Made by a program: the position numbers and the translations under genes
The notes under the pieces: model-generated
The model's input: the letters and a program-made list of their open reading frames with translations, nothing else
Databases searched by the model: none
Told to the model about the DNA's origin: nothing
From: G963663615 sp963663615
GTDB taxonomy: Bacteria > Bacteroidota > Ignavibacteria > Ignavibacteriales > Melioribacteraceae
Assembly: GCA_963663615.1 (NCBI GenBank)
Contig: OY760517.1
Coordinates: 3,286,001 to 3,350,000 of the forward strand
Direction of reading: 5' to 3'
DNA length: 64,000 bases
Shown: positions 1-9,031 of the stretch, piece after piece
Position numbering within the stretch: the stretch's first letter is position 1
Layout of the letters: every line of letters begins with the position of its first letter

Positions 1-195
1 AGTATTATTAAGAATATGACCAAGATGAAGCATACCGGTAACATTCGGGGGTGGAATTACAATAGTATAAGGTTCTTTTGAATCATCTACCTCTGAATGA
101 AAAAGATCATTCTCCTCCCAGAACTTGTACCATTTGTCTTCAACATCCTGCGGATTATAAGCTTTTGGAATATCATTAACGGAAACGGCTGACAT
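1..195 (-). CDS. valS: Valyl-tRNA synthetase, N-terminal fragment (cut by window edge)
   Basis: The first 65 codons of a class I aminoacyl-tRNA synthetase, which charges tRNA-Val in the cytoplasm. I translated this from the reverse strand. It begins MSAVSVNDIPKAYNPQDVE, followed by the W-Y-x-F-W stretch usual at the ValS N terminus, and reaches PPPNVTGMLHLGH, where the HIGH-type ATP-binding motif (HLGH) is at residues 57-60. The PPPNVTG lead-in is characteristic of ValS rather than IleS or LeuS. The rest of the gene lies left of the window. The start ATG is the only one in frame near the conserved N terminus. Confidence 0.9.
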   Translation of the reverse strand, partial: MSAVSVNDIPKAYNPQDVEDKWYKFWEENDLFHSEVDDSKEPYTIVIPPPNVTGMLHLGHILNNT

Positions 196-508
196 AACAC
201 TCTCTATCAATTTATTGCAAATTCAATCCGTAAAAATAATAAATAGAGCACTTTATTCATAATGGAATATAAAAACCCATTAATAAATAGACTACCCAAC
301 AACAATCCCGGGATATGCCTATGAATTCATTCATAGCATATCCTGCGACCCCAGCCCGAAGATTTATCTGCGGGATAAATTCATCCCTCCATAAATCAAT
401 CAGGGACTTCAACCATCACCACAGAGAACTCATCCATCAAACAGTCATGGACTCTCCATCATCCAACTGCCCACCCCCTCCTTGTTTATTAGCAGGGAAG
501 TTTTCGCC
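196..508. other. Hairpin-rich intergenic spacer upstream of valS
   Basis: No credible gene. There is a strong inverted repeat at 311-343: arms of 14 bp (GGATATGC, TATGAA) with one bulged C and a TTCA loop. A second, smaller one is at 362-380 (ATTTATC/GATAAAT, 5-nt loop). The sequence between about 400 and 490 is C-rich and pyrimidine-biased with no clear motif. The lactonase gene ends at 509 and valS starts at 195, both leftward, so the hairpins lie where a terminator or valS leader would be. There is no tRNA-like T-box stem visible by eye, so a T-box is not claimed. Confidence 0.4.
311..343. repeat. Perfect-stem inverted repeat (possible terminator or leader hairpin)
   Basis: Left arm 311-325 and right arm 330-343 pair over 14 bp with one bulged C at 318 or 319; the loop is 326-329. 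No T-run follows on either strand, so it is not a canonical intrinsic terminator. It lies 116 bp upstream of the valS start. Confidence 0.5.
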
Positions 509-1597
509 TTAAAATACCAAACATACAGGTGTTGGTGCGGTAATTTCATCAACGTAGGTTAACATACCTGTTGTTTTGTCGCGTTTATAGGATACAATAT
601 TATCTGTCTTTTGGTTGGCTACCAAAACGTAATTTTCATCCGGAGTTAGGGTAAAGTTGCGAGGCCAACTACCTCTTACGCTTTCCGTACCTTTTAATGT
701 TAATGTACCGTTTGATTTATTTACTTCCAGAATTGAAATGCTGTTATCACCACGATTTGAAGCATATACAAATCTGCCATCTGATGAGATGTGAATGTCA
801 CCGCAAAAACTGGCACCATCAAATTCTGCAGGTAAAGAACTTGCAGATTCACCCAAATAATGTTCGCCTTTTTCTTTTAATACAAGTGTAATTGTGCTGT
901 TGAGTTCGTTAACAACATATATCCATTTCCCATTTGGATGGAAGCATAAATGACGTGGTCCTGCACCATCTTCAAATTTAAGTTTTGCCTGTTCAGCCGG
1001 AACAAGCTTTCCAGCTTTCTCATCAAGTTTTGAGAACCATAATTCGTTAGTACCCAGATCTACAGCTATAACTTCATTGCTTCCGGGAACAAACCAGGCT
1101 GAGTGTGCATGAGGTGCTTTTTGTCTATCAGTAGTACCGTGACCGGTATGCTGCTGCACAGAAAGTAAATCGGAAAGGTTACCATCTTCTTCTACTTTTA
1201 ACAAACCAACATTACCACCAGTATAATTGGCAGTTAAAACATAACCATTATTGTTAACAGCAACAAAACAGGGGTGTGCCCCACCCGAAGACTGTCTGTT
1301 CAAAAGTGTACCAACATTATTCTTTATGCTGTATGATTCAACAGTACCTTCAGCCAGCTCGTTAACAGCTATAAGGTAATTTTTATATGACGCAATAAAC
1401 GAAGGTCCGTTACTTTTGGCAACAAGATTAAGACTATCGAGTTTACCATTAGTATTAATTTTATATTTGTAAATTCCTTCACTATTACCCTCAGTATAAG
1501 TACCAACAAAAAACTCAAAACTTTTACCATTATCCACTTTAGTTTCTCCACAACCAACAATTAATAAAACTACTATTAGAAACAAAAAACGCTTCAT
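509..1597 (-). CDS. Lactonase-family seven-bladed beta-propeller lipoprotein (6-phosphogluconolactonase-like)
   Basis: Predicted 362-residue envelope protein of the YbhE/Pgl-type lactonase family, whose characterised members hydrolyse 6-phosphogluconolactone. An export signal is present (MKRFLFLIVVLLIVGCGE) with lipobox IVGC, so this copy is probably a surface or periplasmic lipoprotein with another lactone or an unknown substrate. Family marks: the opening FFVGTYTEG, the GGAHPCFVAVN and KAPHAHSAWF segments, the GAGPRHLCFHPNGKW blade and the final SWPRNFTLTPDENYVLVANQ blade. The reading frame stays open 33 codons further upstream, but I chose the ATG at 1597 because it starts the signal peptide and has GGAG seven bases before it. 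The gene is monocistronic, with a composite repeat upstream. Confidence 0.8.
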   Translation of the reverse strand: MKRFLFLIVVLLIVGCGETKVDNGKSFEFFVGTYTEGNSEGIYKYKINTNGKLDSLNLVAKSNGPSFIASYKNYLIAVNELAEGTVESYSIKNNVGTLLNRQSSGGAHPCFVAVNNNGYVLTANYTGGNVGLLKVEEDGNLSDLLSVQQHTGHGTTDRQKAPHAHSAWFVPGSNEVIAVDLGTNELWFSKLDEKAGKLVPAEQAKLKFEDGAGPRHLCFHPNGKWIYVVNELNSTITLVLKEKGEHYLGESASSLPAEFDGASFCGDIHISSDGRFVYASNRGDNSISILEVNKSNGTLTLKGTESVRGSWPRNFTLTPDENYVLVANQKTDNIVSYKRDKTTGMLTYVDEITAPTPVCLVF

Positions 1598-1716
1598 TGC
1601 AACTCCAATTTGTTTTGATATAAAAATAACAGAATAAAAGGGAAACATCAAAATAGAAGGATAAATAATCTGGAAAAACTCTCGTGTAATTACCACCCAA
1701 ATGGAGTGCCTTCACT

Positions 1717-1865
1717 GTCGGCAGAGGGCTGCCAACCTACATATTCCAACACCTATTCCGTCTTTAAAACAAGTAAGGGCGACCCATTTAGAATCGCCCC
1801 TACAAAAATATATATTTCTCTTTAAAAGTCCCTCCCATTATAGGGGAGGGATTTAGGGAGAGGTA
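1717..1865. repeat. Composite hairpin repeat, copy R1, downstream of the S8 peptidase
   Basis: One of five related intergenic elements (see also 23565, 34160, 35801, 55789). Order of modules: GGCAGAGGGCTGCC foldback at 1719-1732; hairpin GGGCGA/TCGCCC at 1777-1799; an AT-rich linker with ATATATATTTCTC; hairpin CCCTCCC/GGGAGGG at 1830-1850; tail TTAGGGAGAGGT running up to the peptidase stop codon at 1866. It lies immediately 3' of the T9SS peptidase gene and may serve as its terminator. No ORF is supported in it. Confidence 0.7.
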
Positions 1866-4800
1866 TTATTTCATTAGCATCATTTTCTTTGTATCAACAA
1901 AGTTGCTACCATCAACACCCTGTGCAGAGATATGATAAATATACATACCACTTGCAAGTGCAGATGCGTTAAAGTTTACAGACTGTACACCAGCAGCAAA
2001 GTTATTACTTTCAATCATATCAACTCTCTGACCCAATGCATTGTAAAGAGTAATAGTTACTTTTGCCTCAACCGGCAATGCAAACTTGATAGTTGTGCTT
2101 GGGTTGAATGGGTTTGGATAGTTCTGGTAAAGTGAGAATTCGTTTGGTACAAATTCAGACATGATAACAATACGACTGTATTTGCTATCGCTGATAGTTA
2201 ACGAACTTCCTTTAGCCACTGACTTTGTAATCACATCACTACCATTTGAAAGCTGAATAGTTAAATCCAAATCGTTGGAAGTAAGTATAACAGGATATTT
2301 ACCGCCTGAAAGTACAATTTCGTTAGATGCAGCAAGGTCTTCAGCCATAGAGTTAGATGAGAATCTTGCATCGAAAATATTACCTGGAGCAACAGGAGGC
2401 ATATCATAATATGATTTGCCAGAAAGGTTTTCGGCAAGATATAGCTGTCTGTAGTTACCGTCAGCATCATTTAGGGTAATTGTATTGAAGTTTTCACTGT
2501 TTGCAGATTTAACACTGTTTGAAGCTTTTGCTGCAACAGCACCAAAGTATAAGTTACCAGCATCAGAAACTTTAACCCAATAACCTTCACCAGGTAAAAT
2601 TTCGGTAGCAGCAGAATAGCCGTTATTGAAACCAAAGTACTGTGAAGTTACTGATACGTTAGCGTCTGAGGTAATATTTTCAATAGGTACAGCTTCATAA
2701 CCTGAACCAATAATATTCCAACCAGCAGCAACAGGAACAGCATGCATTTCTGGTTCACCTGTCATTTCGTGATGTGCAGCAGCATCAGCTTTCAACCAAT
2801 AACCTTTGCCCATCATCAATTCGCTAACAAGATCGTAACCATCATCAAAACCATATACTAGTGCAGCTTCAGGGAATAAGGTGGCGGCAGACATATCATC
2901 CATATGCATTGGAACAGACATCAGGTTCCAGCCTTCTGTTATATCCATTGCAACAGTCATTTCTTTAGTAAAAGTAATATTTAATGAATTAACAGCACTA
3001 TTATCTACAACAAGTGAATCCTGTCTTTTCATATCAACATTATAAACAACGCCCAAAGCGTCAGTTAGCATAAAAATACCATTTGGAAGAGTAGCAGCAT
3101 CCCAGCGTAAAGTAAACGGATAACCTGCTTCACTTGGCTGTAATTTCAAGTTCCATACCAGACTGTCTGAAAGGAAGCTTCTAATATCAGTATAAGAGGC
3201 GTCTTCAGTTGGCAGAAGGAATCTTGCATCAAATACACCAGTAGGAGGTACAGGTGGAAGTGCATATTCGTTGTAACCATCATCTATACCATCGGTAGCA
3301 TCACCAGCCTGACCAAATACCAAGTCCATACCAGCTTCGGTTCCTGCAGCATCAGCTACAGAAAGAGTAGTGTTCCATGGACCATCACCTTCGCCAAGTA
3401 CCATTTGTACCGGTACAGTAACCGAAGGAGTGTTTGGATCGTTACTTGCAACTACAACATCCATTGAGTATAGTCCACCAGGGAAATCTTCAGAATGGAA
3501 AGTAAGTTCTATATCAACTTCGTTGCCATTAAATAAACGACCATTACTAACATCGTTTGTTAACCAGCCAGGTTCTGAAGCAAATTGTAATGCTTTATTA
3601 TTTGCAAGGTAAGTACCACCGTTGTATTCAACCTGAAGACCATCAGTACCATCAGGACTTTCAATACCAACTGTAGCACTTGTAAGATCACCGGTAAGTG
3701 AATTATAATAGATTATTACTTTACCACTTCTGAAAATTACAATCTGGAAGGTAAATGTACCTGAAGCAGAATATTCAGGCCAGTTATCATACTGTATAAC
3801 AAATTTATCACTAAACTGCTGTACGTAACAGTTTCCACCGTCACCATCAAGGTCATCCCAAACGGCAGCAATTATTGCATTAGGAGCATCAGTATTTGGA
3901 ATTTCCTTATTCGAGAATAGGCTGCCAGAGAATGATTCGAAGGCAACAAAACCGTTTGTATTCAGGTAAACTTCCGAGTATTCGGTATCGTAGAATTTGA
4001 AAGTGAAACCAAGGTCAAACGGACCCGCAATACCTTCATCCAAAGGATCGTAAGTACCAGTTGCCTGCCAGTTATCAACTAAAGTACCGGTAGTTGAAAT
4101 ATCATTCCATTCATAGTTCGGACCGTTAGTTTCATCACTGTCAATCCATTCGTAACCAAACATATCAGGACCACCAAATCCTTCGAGTGAAAGACCACCT
4201 TTTTCCACAGGTTTGTCTTTTGAGCCACCTTCAGATTCAATAGCTAATGTTTTTGGTACAAGTTTAACCTGAACAGCATCTTCAGGGAAGGTGTTGTTTT
4301 CAAGAGAAACTGAAAAATCAAGTGTTGAGTTTGTTGCAGAAACGTTTGCAATTTTAACTGTATCAGTTAATGTTGACATTGCAGGCAGAAAATGACCTAA
4401 TTCGTCAGGAGTTACCTGAACAACAGGAGCATCATAGGTGGTGCCTGAAACAAGATTTGATAATTCTGAATGGTTAGACCAAATATCGCTTGAGATAATT
4501 GCAAAATAATATTCAGTTGAAAAATCAAGATTTTCAATCATTATGGTTTCTGTTTCGCCAGCTTGATTTGGAAGCTTGGTGAAAGGAACCTGTTCTGCGT
4601 TATAAAAATCAGTTGTATCGTTTATTGGTGAAGTTGACATTCTAATGTCAAAACCTGTTACACCATTTGCAGAAGTATCAACTGGTACTGTCCAGGTTAT
4701 AGTTAGTTCGCTTGAAGTTATATCTGAAACAGCAAGGTCAACAATAGTTTCCGGAGGAGTTTCATCAGGTGTTCCAAGCGAAAGAAAGGCAGCGTAAAGG

Positions 4801-6215
4801 TCAATAAGACCAACACCATAAGTGTTGTCTTCGCCTTCAGTACCAAGATCTTTTGCAGTAGCATAAAGAGCTTCTTTAATTTGTTTACCAGTTAAAGTCG
4901 GGGCAAACTGTCTAAGAAGAGCAATTGCACCAGTAACGTGAGGAGCAGCCATTGAAGTACCGCTAAGTAGCGAATAACCACCACCAGGATATGATGAACG
5001 AACATCATCACCAGGAGCAGAAGCTTCAGGTTTAATTTTTAATGGACCTTCGCCATCACAAACTGAAGGACCACGGCTTGAGAATGACGCAATAGGATCG
5101 TTGCTACCATTAAGGTAATTTGCTCCGTTTATTGCAGCAGTTGCCCAAACGTTTGTAGTGTTTGTATTAATGTTTTTAGGAGTGGTAATAGTCTGTGAAT
5201 TTGGACCACTGTTACCAGCAGAGAATACAACAGCAATACCGGTAGCTTCAACAGCATTAAAACAGTCAACCCAAACATTATCACATTCATCAGAAATTGA
5301 AGGGTCATACCAGCTGTTATTGATAGCATCTGGCATATCATCGATAGTATTCACATCCTGGTCAGGATTCATTGCCCACTCAAAGGAGGCAATAGAATTT
5401 GATGTATGAGGTGAACCACCACAAAGCGAGTTTGAGGCAATCCATTCAGCACCAATAGCAACACCAACAGTATCGCCGCCTTCAACGTAACCAGTCATAG
5501 TACCCATAGTGTGAGTACCGTGTCCATCGCAATCTTCCGGTGAACTTGAACCGCCGGTAGGATCGAACCATGCCTGATCAGCAGAAACGTGTGTACCACG
5601 CCACTTATAACTAAGTGCAGGGTGAGTAGGGTCAACACCAGTATCGATCCCCATAACGATACGTCCCTGACCGGTAATACCCATCGCCCAAAGTTTATCA
5701 GCATTTATTATTTTCAAACCAGGTTCAACTGAATTGATTGCTTCCTGTGCTGGATCGTCTCTTTTAATAGAAACAGGTTTGTCTCTTTCAAGTCGTGCAT
5801 CAAGATCAATCATGTGTACGTCTCGCCTTGTAGCAAGGTTAAGAATTACTTCCGGTTTGGCTTCTACCATAATTGCGTTAACAATCCAGAATTTGCGGTA
5901 AGTAAAGACCGCTTCGGTAGCTTCCATCCTGCTAAGATAACTTAGCAGTTCTGGTTGAGTCTGGTCAGCTTTTTTCTGAAGTGCAGTAATCACTTCGTAT
6001 GTTCTTCTTTCAAGAGTAGCTTTTTCAGCGTAGAATCTTGCATCCATGTTTGCAACATCTACCTGATCATTAAGAATAACAAGTGAACGAACGTACTCGT
6101 TGCTCTCTGTTTGGTTAAGTGCTCTTTCCAAACGACCTGATAACTTGTTTTGCTGTGCAAATACAGTACAGGCAATGAAAAGAAACAGTAATAACGACTC
6201 GCGCATTAGTCTCAT
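1866..6215 (-). CDS. T9SS-exported subtilisin-like serine peptidase (S8) with FN3 and multi-module C terminus
   Basis: A 1449-residue secreted protease. Signal peptide at 1-20 (ending VFAQ). The S8 catalytic domain covers about 170-475: Asp191 in GIDTGVD, His232 in DGHGTHT, oxyanion Asn335 in AGNSG, Ser421 in GTSMAAPH. All are present, so it should be active. The prodomain is about 25-165. After it come an FN3 domain (about 480-597), a beta-rich module beginning GGPDMFGYEWIDSDE (about 693-950), paired repeats of the type WNLMSVP...GKGYWLK (about 1110-1240), and a type A T9SS sorting domain in the last 85 residues (NYPNPFNPSTTIKFALP, ending KKMMLMK). The start has AAGGAGT just upstream. The non-catalytic part matches the C25 peptidase at 23777 and the M14 peptidase at 51925. 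Likely role: extracellular protein degradation. Confidence 0.92.
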   Translation of the reverse strand: MRLMRESLLLFLFIACTVFAQQNKLSGRLERALNQTESNEYVRSLVILNDQVDVANMDARFYAEKATLERRTYEVITALQKKADQTQPELLSYLSRMEATEAVFTYRKFWIVNAIMVEAKPEVILNLATRRDVHMIDLDARLERDKPVSIKRDDPAQEAINSVEPGLKIINADKLWAMGITGQGRIVMGIDTGVDPTHPALSYKWRGTHVSADQAWFDPTGGSSSPEDCDGHGTHTMGTMTGYVEGGDTVGVAIGAEWIASNSLCGGSPHTSNSIASFEWAMNPDQDVNTIDDMPDAINNSWYDPSISDECDNVWVDCFNAVEATGIAVVFSAGNSGPNSQTITTPKNINTNTTNVWATAAINGANYLNGSNDPIASFSSRGPSVCDGEGPLKIKPEASAPGDDVRSSYPGGGYSLLSGTSMAAPHVTGAIALLRQFAPTLTGKQIKEALYATAKDLGTEGEDNTYGVGLIDLYAAFLSLGTPDETPPETIVDLAVSDITSSELTITWTVPVDTSANGVTGFDIRMSTSPINDTTDFYNAEQVPFTKLPNQAGETETIMIENLDFSTEYYFAIISSDIWSNHSELSNLVSGTTYDAPVVQVTPDELGHFLPAMSTLTDTVKIANVSATNSTLDFSVSLENNTFPEDAVQVKLVPKTLAIESEGGSKDKPVEKGGLSLEGFGGPDMFGYEWIDSDETNGPNYEWNDISTTGTLVDNWQATGTYDPLDEGIAGPFDLGFTFKFYDTEYSEVYLNTNGFVAFESFSGSLFSNKEIPNTDAPNAIIAAVWDDLDGDGGNCYVQQFSDKFVIQYDNWPEYSASGTFTFQIVIFRSGKVIIYYNSLTGDLTSATVGIESPDGTDGLQVEYNGGTYLANNKALQFASEPGWLTNDVSNGRLFNGNEVDIELTFHSEDFPGGLYSMDVVVASNDPNTPSVTVPVQMVLGEGDGPWNTTLSVADAAGTEAGMDLVFGQAGDATDGIDDGYNEYALPPVPPTGVFDARFLLPTEDASYTDIRSFLSDSLVWNLKLQPSEAGYPFTLRWDAATLPNGIFMLTDALGVVYNVDMKRQDSLVVDNSAVNSLNITFTKEMTVAMDITEGWNLMSVPMHMDDMSAATLFPEAALVYGFDDGYDLVSELMMGKGYWLKADAAAHHEMTGEPEMHAVPVAAGWNIIGSGYEAVPIENITSDANVSVTSQYFGFNNGYSAATEILPGEGYWVKVSDAGNLYFGAVAAKASNSVKSANSENFNTITLNDADGNYRQLYLAENLSGKSYYDMPPVAPGNIFDARFSSNSMAEDLAASNEIVLSGGKYPVILTSNDLDLTIQLSNGSDVITKSVAKGSSLTISDSKYSRIVIMSEFVPNEFSLYQNYPNPFNPSTTIKFALPVEAKVTITLYNALGQRVDMIESNNFAAGVQSVNFNASALASGMYIYHISAQGVDGSNFVDTKKMMLMK

Positions 6216-6453
6216 TAGTACTCCTTAGATGGTTTAGTTTTTTGTGAAATGAATAATTTGATTTGTTTTCAATTTTATATCTTTCCAGATTAATAAAACA
6301 TACAGGATAGCAAACAGAATATACAAAAATTCAAAATATATGCTACTGTTATTTTTCTTTTAACTATTTTTATATGTTATATGGCGTAAAATATTTTATG
6401 TTTTTTATGAGTTTTTTTGTATTTAGCCTGCAATTGAATTTCTAAATTTTTAG

Positions 6454-6921
6454 GTGTGTATGAGATTATATTTACTCCTTATTATGCAATTATTATTTGT
6501 GGATATTTTTGCACAACAAATACCTGAATTCAAAGAACTTAATGGTGTCTGGGTATCTTCTGATAAAACTAATCCTGTTGCTGAACAATGGGTGTATTCA
6601 CCGGGGTATATTGCTGGCAAAGGATTTATAATCAGAGATGGCAAAAAAATTGTTCACGAGCACCTTGCTATAATTAAACTTGGTAACAGTTACTATTATT
6701 GTGCTCATCCCAAAGAGAATAGTATGCCGGTTATGTTCAGGCTGAAAAAATTTGAAAAACATTACTGGCAGTTTGAAAATCCCGAACATGATTATCCCCA
6801 AATGATATCGTATCGTATTTCCCATGTTGAGGGAAAGGTTAAATTGACTGCTGAAATTTCGAAACTTGATGGTACCCAAAGAAATTCTTTTATTATGTTT
6901 AAGAAGGAAGAAGAAAATTGA
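6454..6921 (+). CDS. Secreted DUF6265-like small protein
   Basis: A 155-residue protein with an N-terminal signal (MRLYLLLIMQLLFVDIFAQQ). The mature part starts with an LNGVWVSSD segment and later has the FENPEHDYPQMISYRI stretch, which resembles the DUF6265 family of lipocalin-like small exported proteins of unknown function. The family assignment is from memory of this E-H-D-x-P-Q motif, so it is tentative. The TGA stop overlaps the TTG start of the following ABC ATPase by 4 bp, so the two are translationally coupled. It is divergent from the S8 peptidase, with a 238-bp AT-rich intergenic region holding both promoters. Confidence 0.7.
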   Translation: MCMRLYLLLIMQLLFVDIFAQQIPEFKELNGVWVSSDKTNPVAEQWVYSPGYIAGKGFIIRDGKKIVHEHLAIIKLGNSYYYCAHPKENSMPVMFRLKKFEKHYWQFENPEHDYPQMISYRISHVEGKVKLTAEISKLDGTQRNSFIMFKKEEEN

Positions 6922-7649
6922 TAGAAATTAAAAACCTTAGAAAGAGCTTCGGTAATAAGAAGGTTCTTCGTGGTATTAACCTTACCATAAATGAAGGTGA
7001 GGCACTTGCCATAATTGGCAGAAGCGGGTGTGGCAAAAGTGTTATGCTAAAGCATATTGTTGGTCTTCTTACTCCGGATGAAGGTTATGTAAAGATTGAA
7101 GGACAAATTGTTCATGAACTTAATCCCGCAGAGCTTTATGAAGTTCGCCGAAGATTCGGATTCCTTTTTCAGGGTGCTGCATTGTTCGATTCTCTTTCGG
7201 TTGAAGAAAACATTATGCTCCCTCTTGTTGAAAACGAATTTGGTTACCGCTCAAGTGAAATTGAAAAGCTTGTTCATGAAAAACTTGAGCTTGTTGGATT
7301 ACCAGGTATTCAAAAATCAAAACCTTCCGAGCTTAGCGGTGGTATGCGTAAACGCGTAGGACTAGCACGTGCATTGGTTACTAATCCCGAATTTTTATTG
7401 TATGATGAACCTACTACCGGTTTGGACCCAATCATGTCCGATTCAATAGATGACCTGATAAAAGAACTAAACGAAAAACTTAATGTAACCTCTATAGTTG
7501 TTACACATGATATGTTCAGCGTAAAAAATATTGCTGATAAAATTGCTATGGTTCACGAAGGTAAAATTTACTTTGAGGGAACCCAGCAAGAAGTTGAAAA
7601 TACTAATGATGAAATTATTAAATCATTTGTTAGACGCACAGGTTTTTAA
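6918..7649 (+). CDS. MlaF-type ABC transporter ATP-binding protein (MCE/lipid transport family)
   Basis: A 243-residue ATPase that would power a MlaE-like permease moving phospholipids or other lipids between membranes. Walker A GRSGCGKS at 34-41, Q-loop Gln85 in LFQGAALFDSLSV, signature LSGGMRKRVGLARAL from 139, Walker B LLYDEP around 160-165, then TTGLDP and the H-loop in VVTHD. The FQGAALFDSLSVEENI and LSGGMRKRV segments are typical of MlaF/Ttg2A rather than of general importers. It starts at a TTG overlapping the previous stop, and its own TAA shares one base with the radA ATG. No MlaE permease or MCE-domain protein is in the window, so its partners must be elsewhere. Confidence 0.88.
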   Translation: MIEIKNLRKSFGNKKVLRGINLTINEGEALAIIGRSGCGKSVMLKHIVGLLTPDEGYVKIEGQIVHELNPAELYEVRRRFGFLFQGAALFDSLSVEENIMLPLVENEFGYRSSEIEKLVHEKLELVGLPGIQKSKPSELSGGMRKRVGLARALVTNPEFLLYDEPTTGLDPIMSDSIDDLIKELNEKLNVTSIVVTHDMFSVKNIADKIAMVHEGKIYFEGTQQEVENTNDEIIKSFVRRTGF

Positions 7650-9004
7650 TGGCAAAAAAGAAAACTATATATATATGTACCAATTGCGGACATAATTCTG
7701 TTCAGTGGGCTGGTAGATGCCCAACATGTAATGAGTGGGGTACCTTGCAGGAAGAGATTGTTACAAACTCCAAAGGAAGTATTCCAAAAAAAATTGAAAA
7801 GCATACTCCGGTTATACTATCGCAAGTAAGGAGCGAGAACCGTGAAGAAAGAATAAGAACAGGTATTTCCGAATTTGACAGAGTTCTCGGTGGTGGTTTT
7901 GTTTATGGCTCGGTAGTATTAATTGGTGGTGATCCCGGCATTGGTAAATCCACTCTACTGTTACAGGCTGCGGCAAAACTTACAACCAGCTCCCTATATA
8001 TTTCGGGTGAGGAATCGCAATACCAGATAAAGAGCCGTGCCGAACGACTTGGAATTAAATCCGATAAAATTAAAATATTTAGCGGTACTGATGTTGATGA
8101 GGTTGTTAGCGTTGCAGGTATAGAAAAACCAGGTTTAATAATTGTTGATTCAATACAAACTATCTATTCTCCCGAGTTGGATAATTCGCCTGGTACAGTT
8201 ACACAAATTCGTGAATGTACAATGAAGCTTATGCAATTTGCCAAGACTACCAATATTCCAGTAGTGCTTATTGGGCATATTACCAAGGAAGGATTCCTGG
8301 CTGGTCCGAAAGCGTTGGAACATATTGTTGATGCTGTCCTACATTTCGAGGGAGAAAAAAACAACTTTTACCGAATACTTCGGGCAAATAAAAACCGTTT
8401 CGGTAGTACAAACGAAATTGGTATTTTTGAGATGAAATCGGATGGGCTAATTGAAGTTGATAATCCAAGTAAAATTTTCCTTAACCAAACCGAGCAACAT
8501 TCATCAGGCTCTTCGGTAACTGCCATGATTGAAGGTACTCGTCCAATACTAATTGAAGTACAAGCACTTGTTACACCCGCTCATTATAGCAATCCACAGC
8601 GAGTTACCACTGGTTTCGACCAGAAAAAACTTTCCATACTTTTAGCTGTTCTTGAAAAACGTGCCGATATAATGCTTTCCGGGCATAATGTTTTTATTAA
8701 TGTTGCCGGAGGTATTAAAATTGATGAACCTGCCGCCGATCTTGCGGTATGTATTGCAATTACTTCTAGCTTCAGGGATGTGGTTGTTAGCAAGGATACG
8801 CTTATTATTGGTGAAATTGGACTTGGTGGTGAACTCCGTGCGGTTTCAAATATTGAGAAACGTGTTACCGAGGCAGTTAAACTTGGCTTCAAAAATATTG
8901 TACTTCCTAAAAATAATATAAAGGCACTTGAAAAAATAAAGGGATGTGCCTTGCATCCGGTTGTAAACCTTGAGCAGGCAGTTAATATGCTTGTGAGAGG
9001 ATAA
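7649..9004 (+). CDS. radA: DNA repair protein RadA
   Basis: A 451-residue RecA-related, Lon-like protein that helps branch migration in recombination intermediates. Zinc finger Cys10, Cys13, Cys24, Cys27 (CTNCG...CPTC); Walker A GDPGIGKS at 94-101; the RadA-specific KNRFG motif at 248-252; the C-terminal part has the Lon-protease-like fold segment (DLAVCIAI, IGEIGLGGELRAV) without a working protease dyad, as usual for RadA. Length is normal for the family. It overlaps the preceding ABC ATPase by one base, so it is expressed with it. Confidence 0.97.
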   Translation: MAKKKTIYICTNCGHNSVQWAGRCPTCNEWGTLQEEIVTNSKGSIPKKIEKHTPVILSQVRSENREERIRTGISEFDRVLGGGFVYGSVVLIGGDPGIGKSTLLLQAAAKLTTSSLYISGEESQYQIKSRAERLGIKSDKIKIFSGTDVDEVVSVAGIEKPGLIIVDSIQTIYSPELDNSPGTVTQIRECTMKLMQFAKTTNIPVVLIGHITKEGFLAGPKALEHIVDAVLHFEGEKNNFYRILRANKNRFGSTNEIGIFEMKSDGLIEVDNPSKIFLNQTEQHSSGSSVTAMIEGTRPILIEVQALVTPAHYSNPQRVTTGFDQKKLSILLAVLEKRADIMLSGHNVFINVAGGIKIDEPAADLAVCIAITSSFRDVVVSKDTLIIGEIGLGGELRAVSNIEKRVTEAVKLGFKNIVLPKNNIKALEKIKGCALHPVVNLEQAVNMLVRG

Positions 9005-9031
9005 TAATTCATTAAATGGAAAATTTATTCT

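Noticed and set aside
315..512. 65-codon rightward ORF in the valS spacer
   Set aside because: Starts inside a hairpin, has no ribosome binding site, Pro/His-rich translation with no family pattern; it ends on the tail of the lactonase gene. Treated as noncoding.
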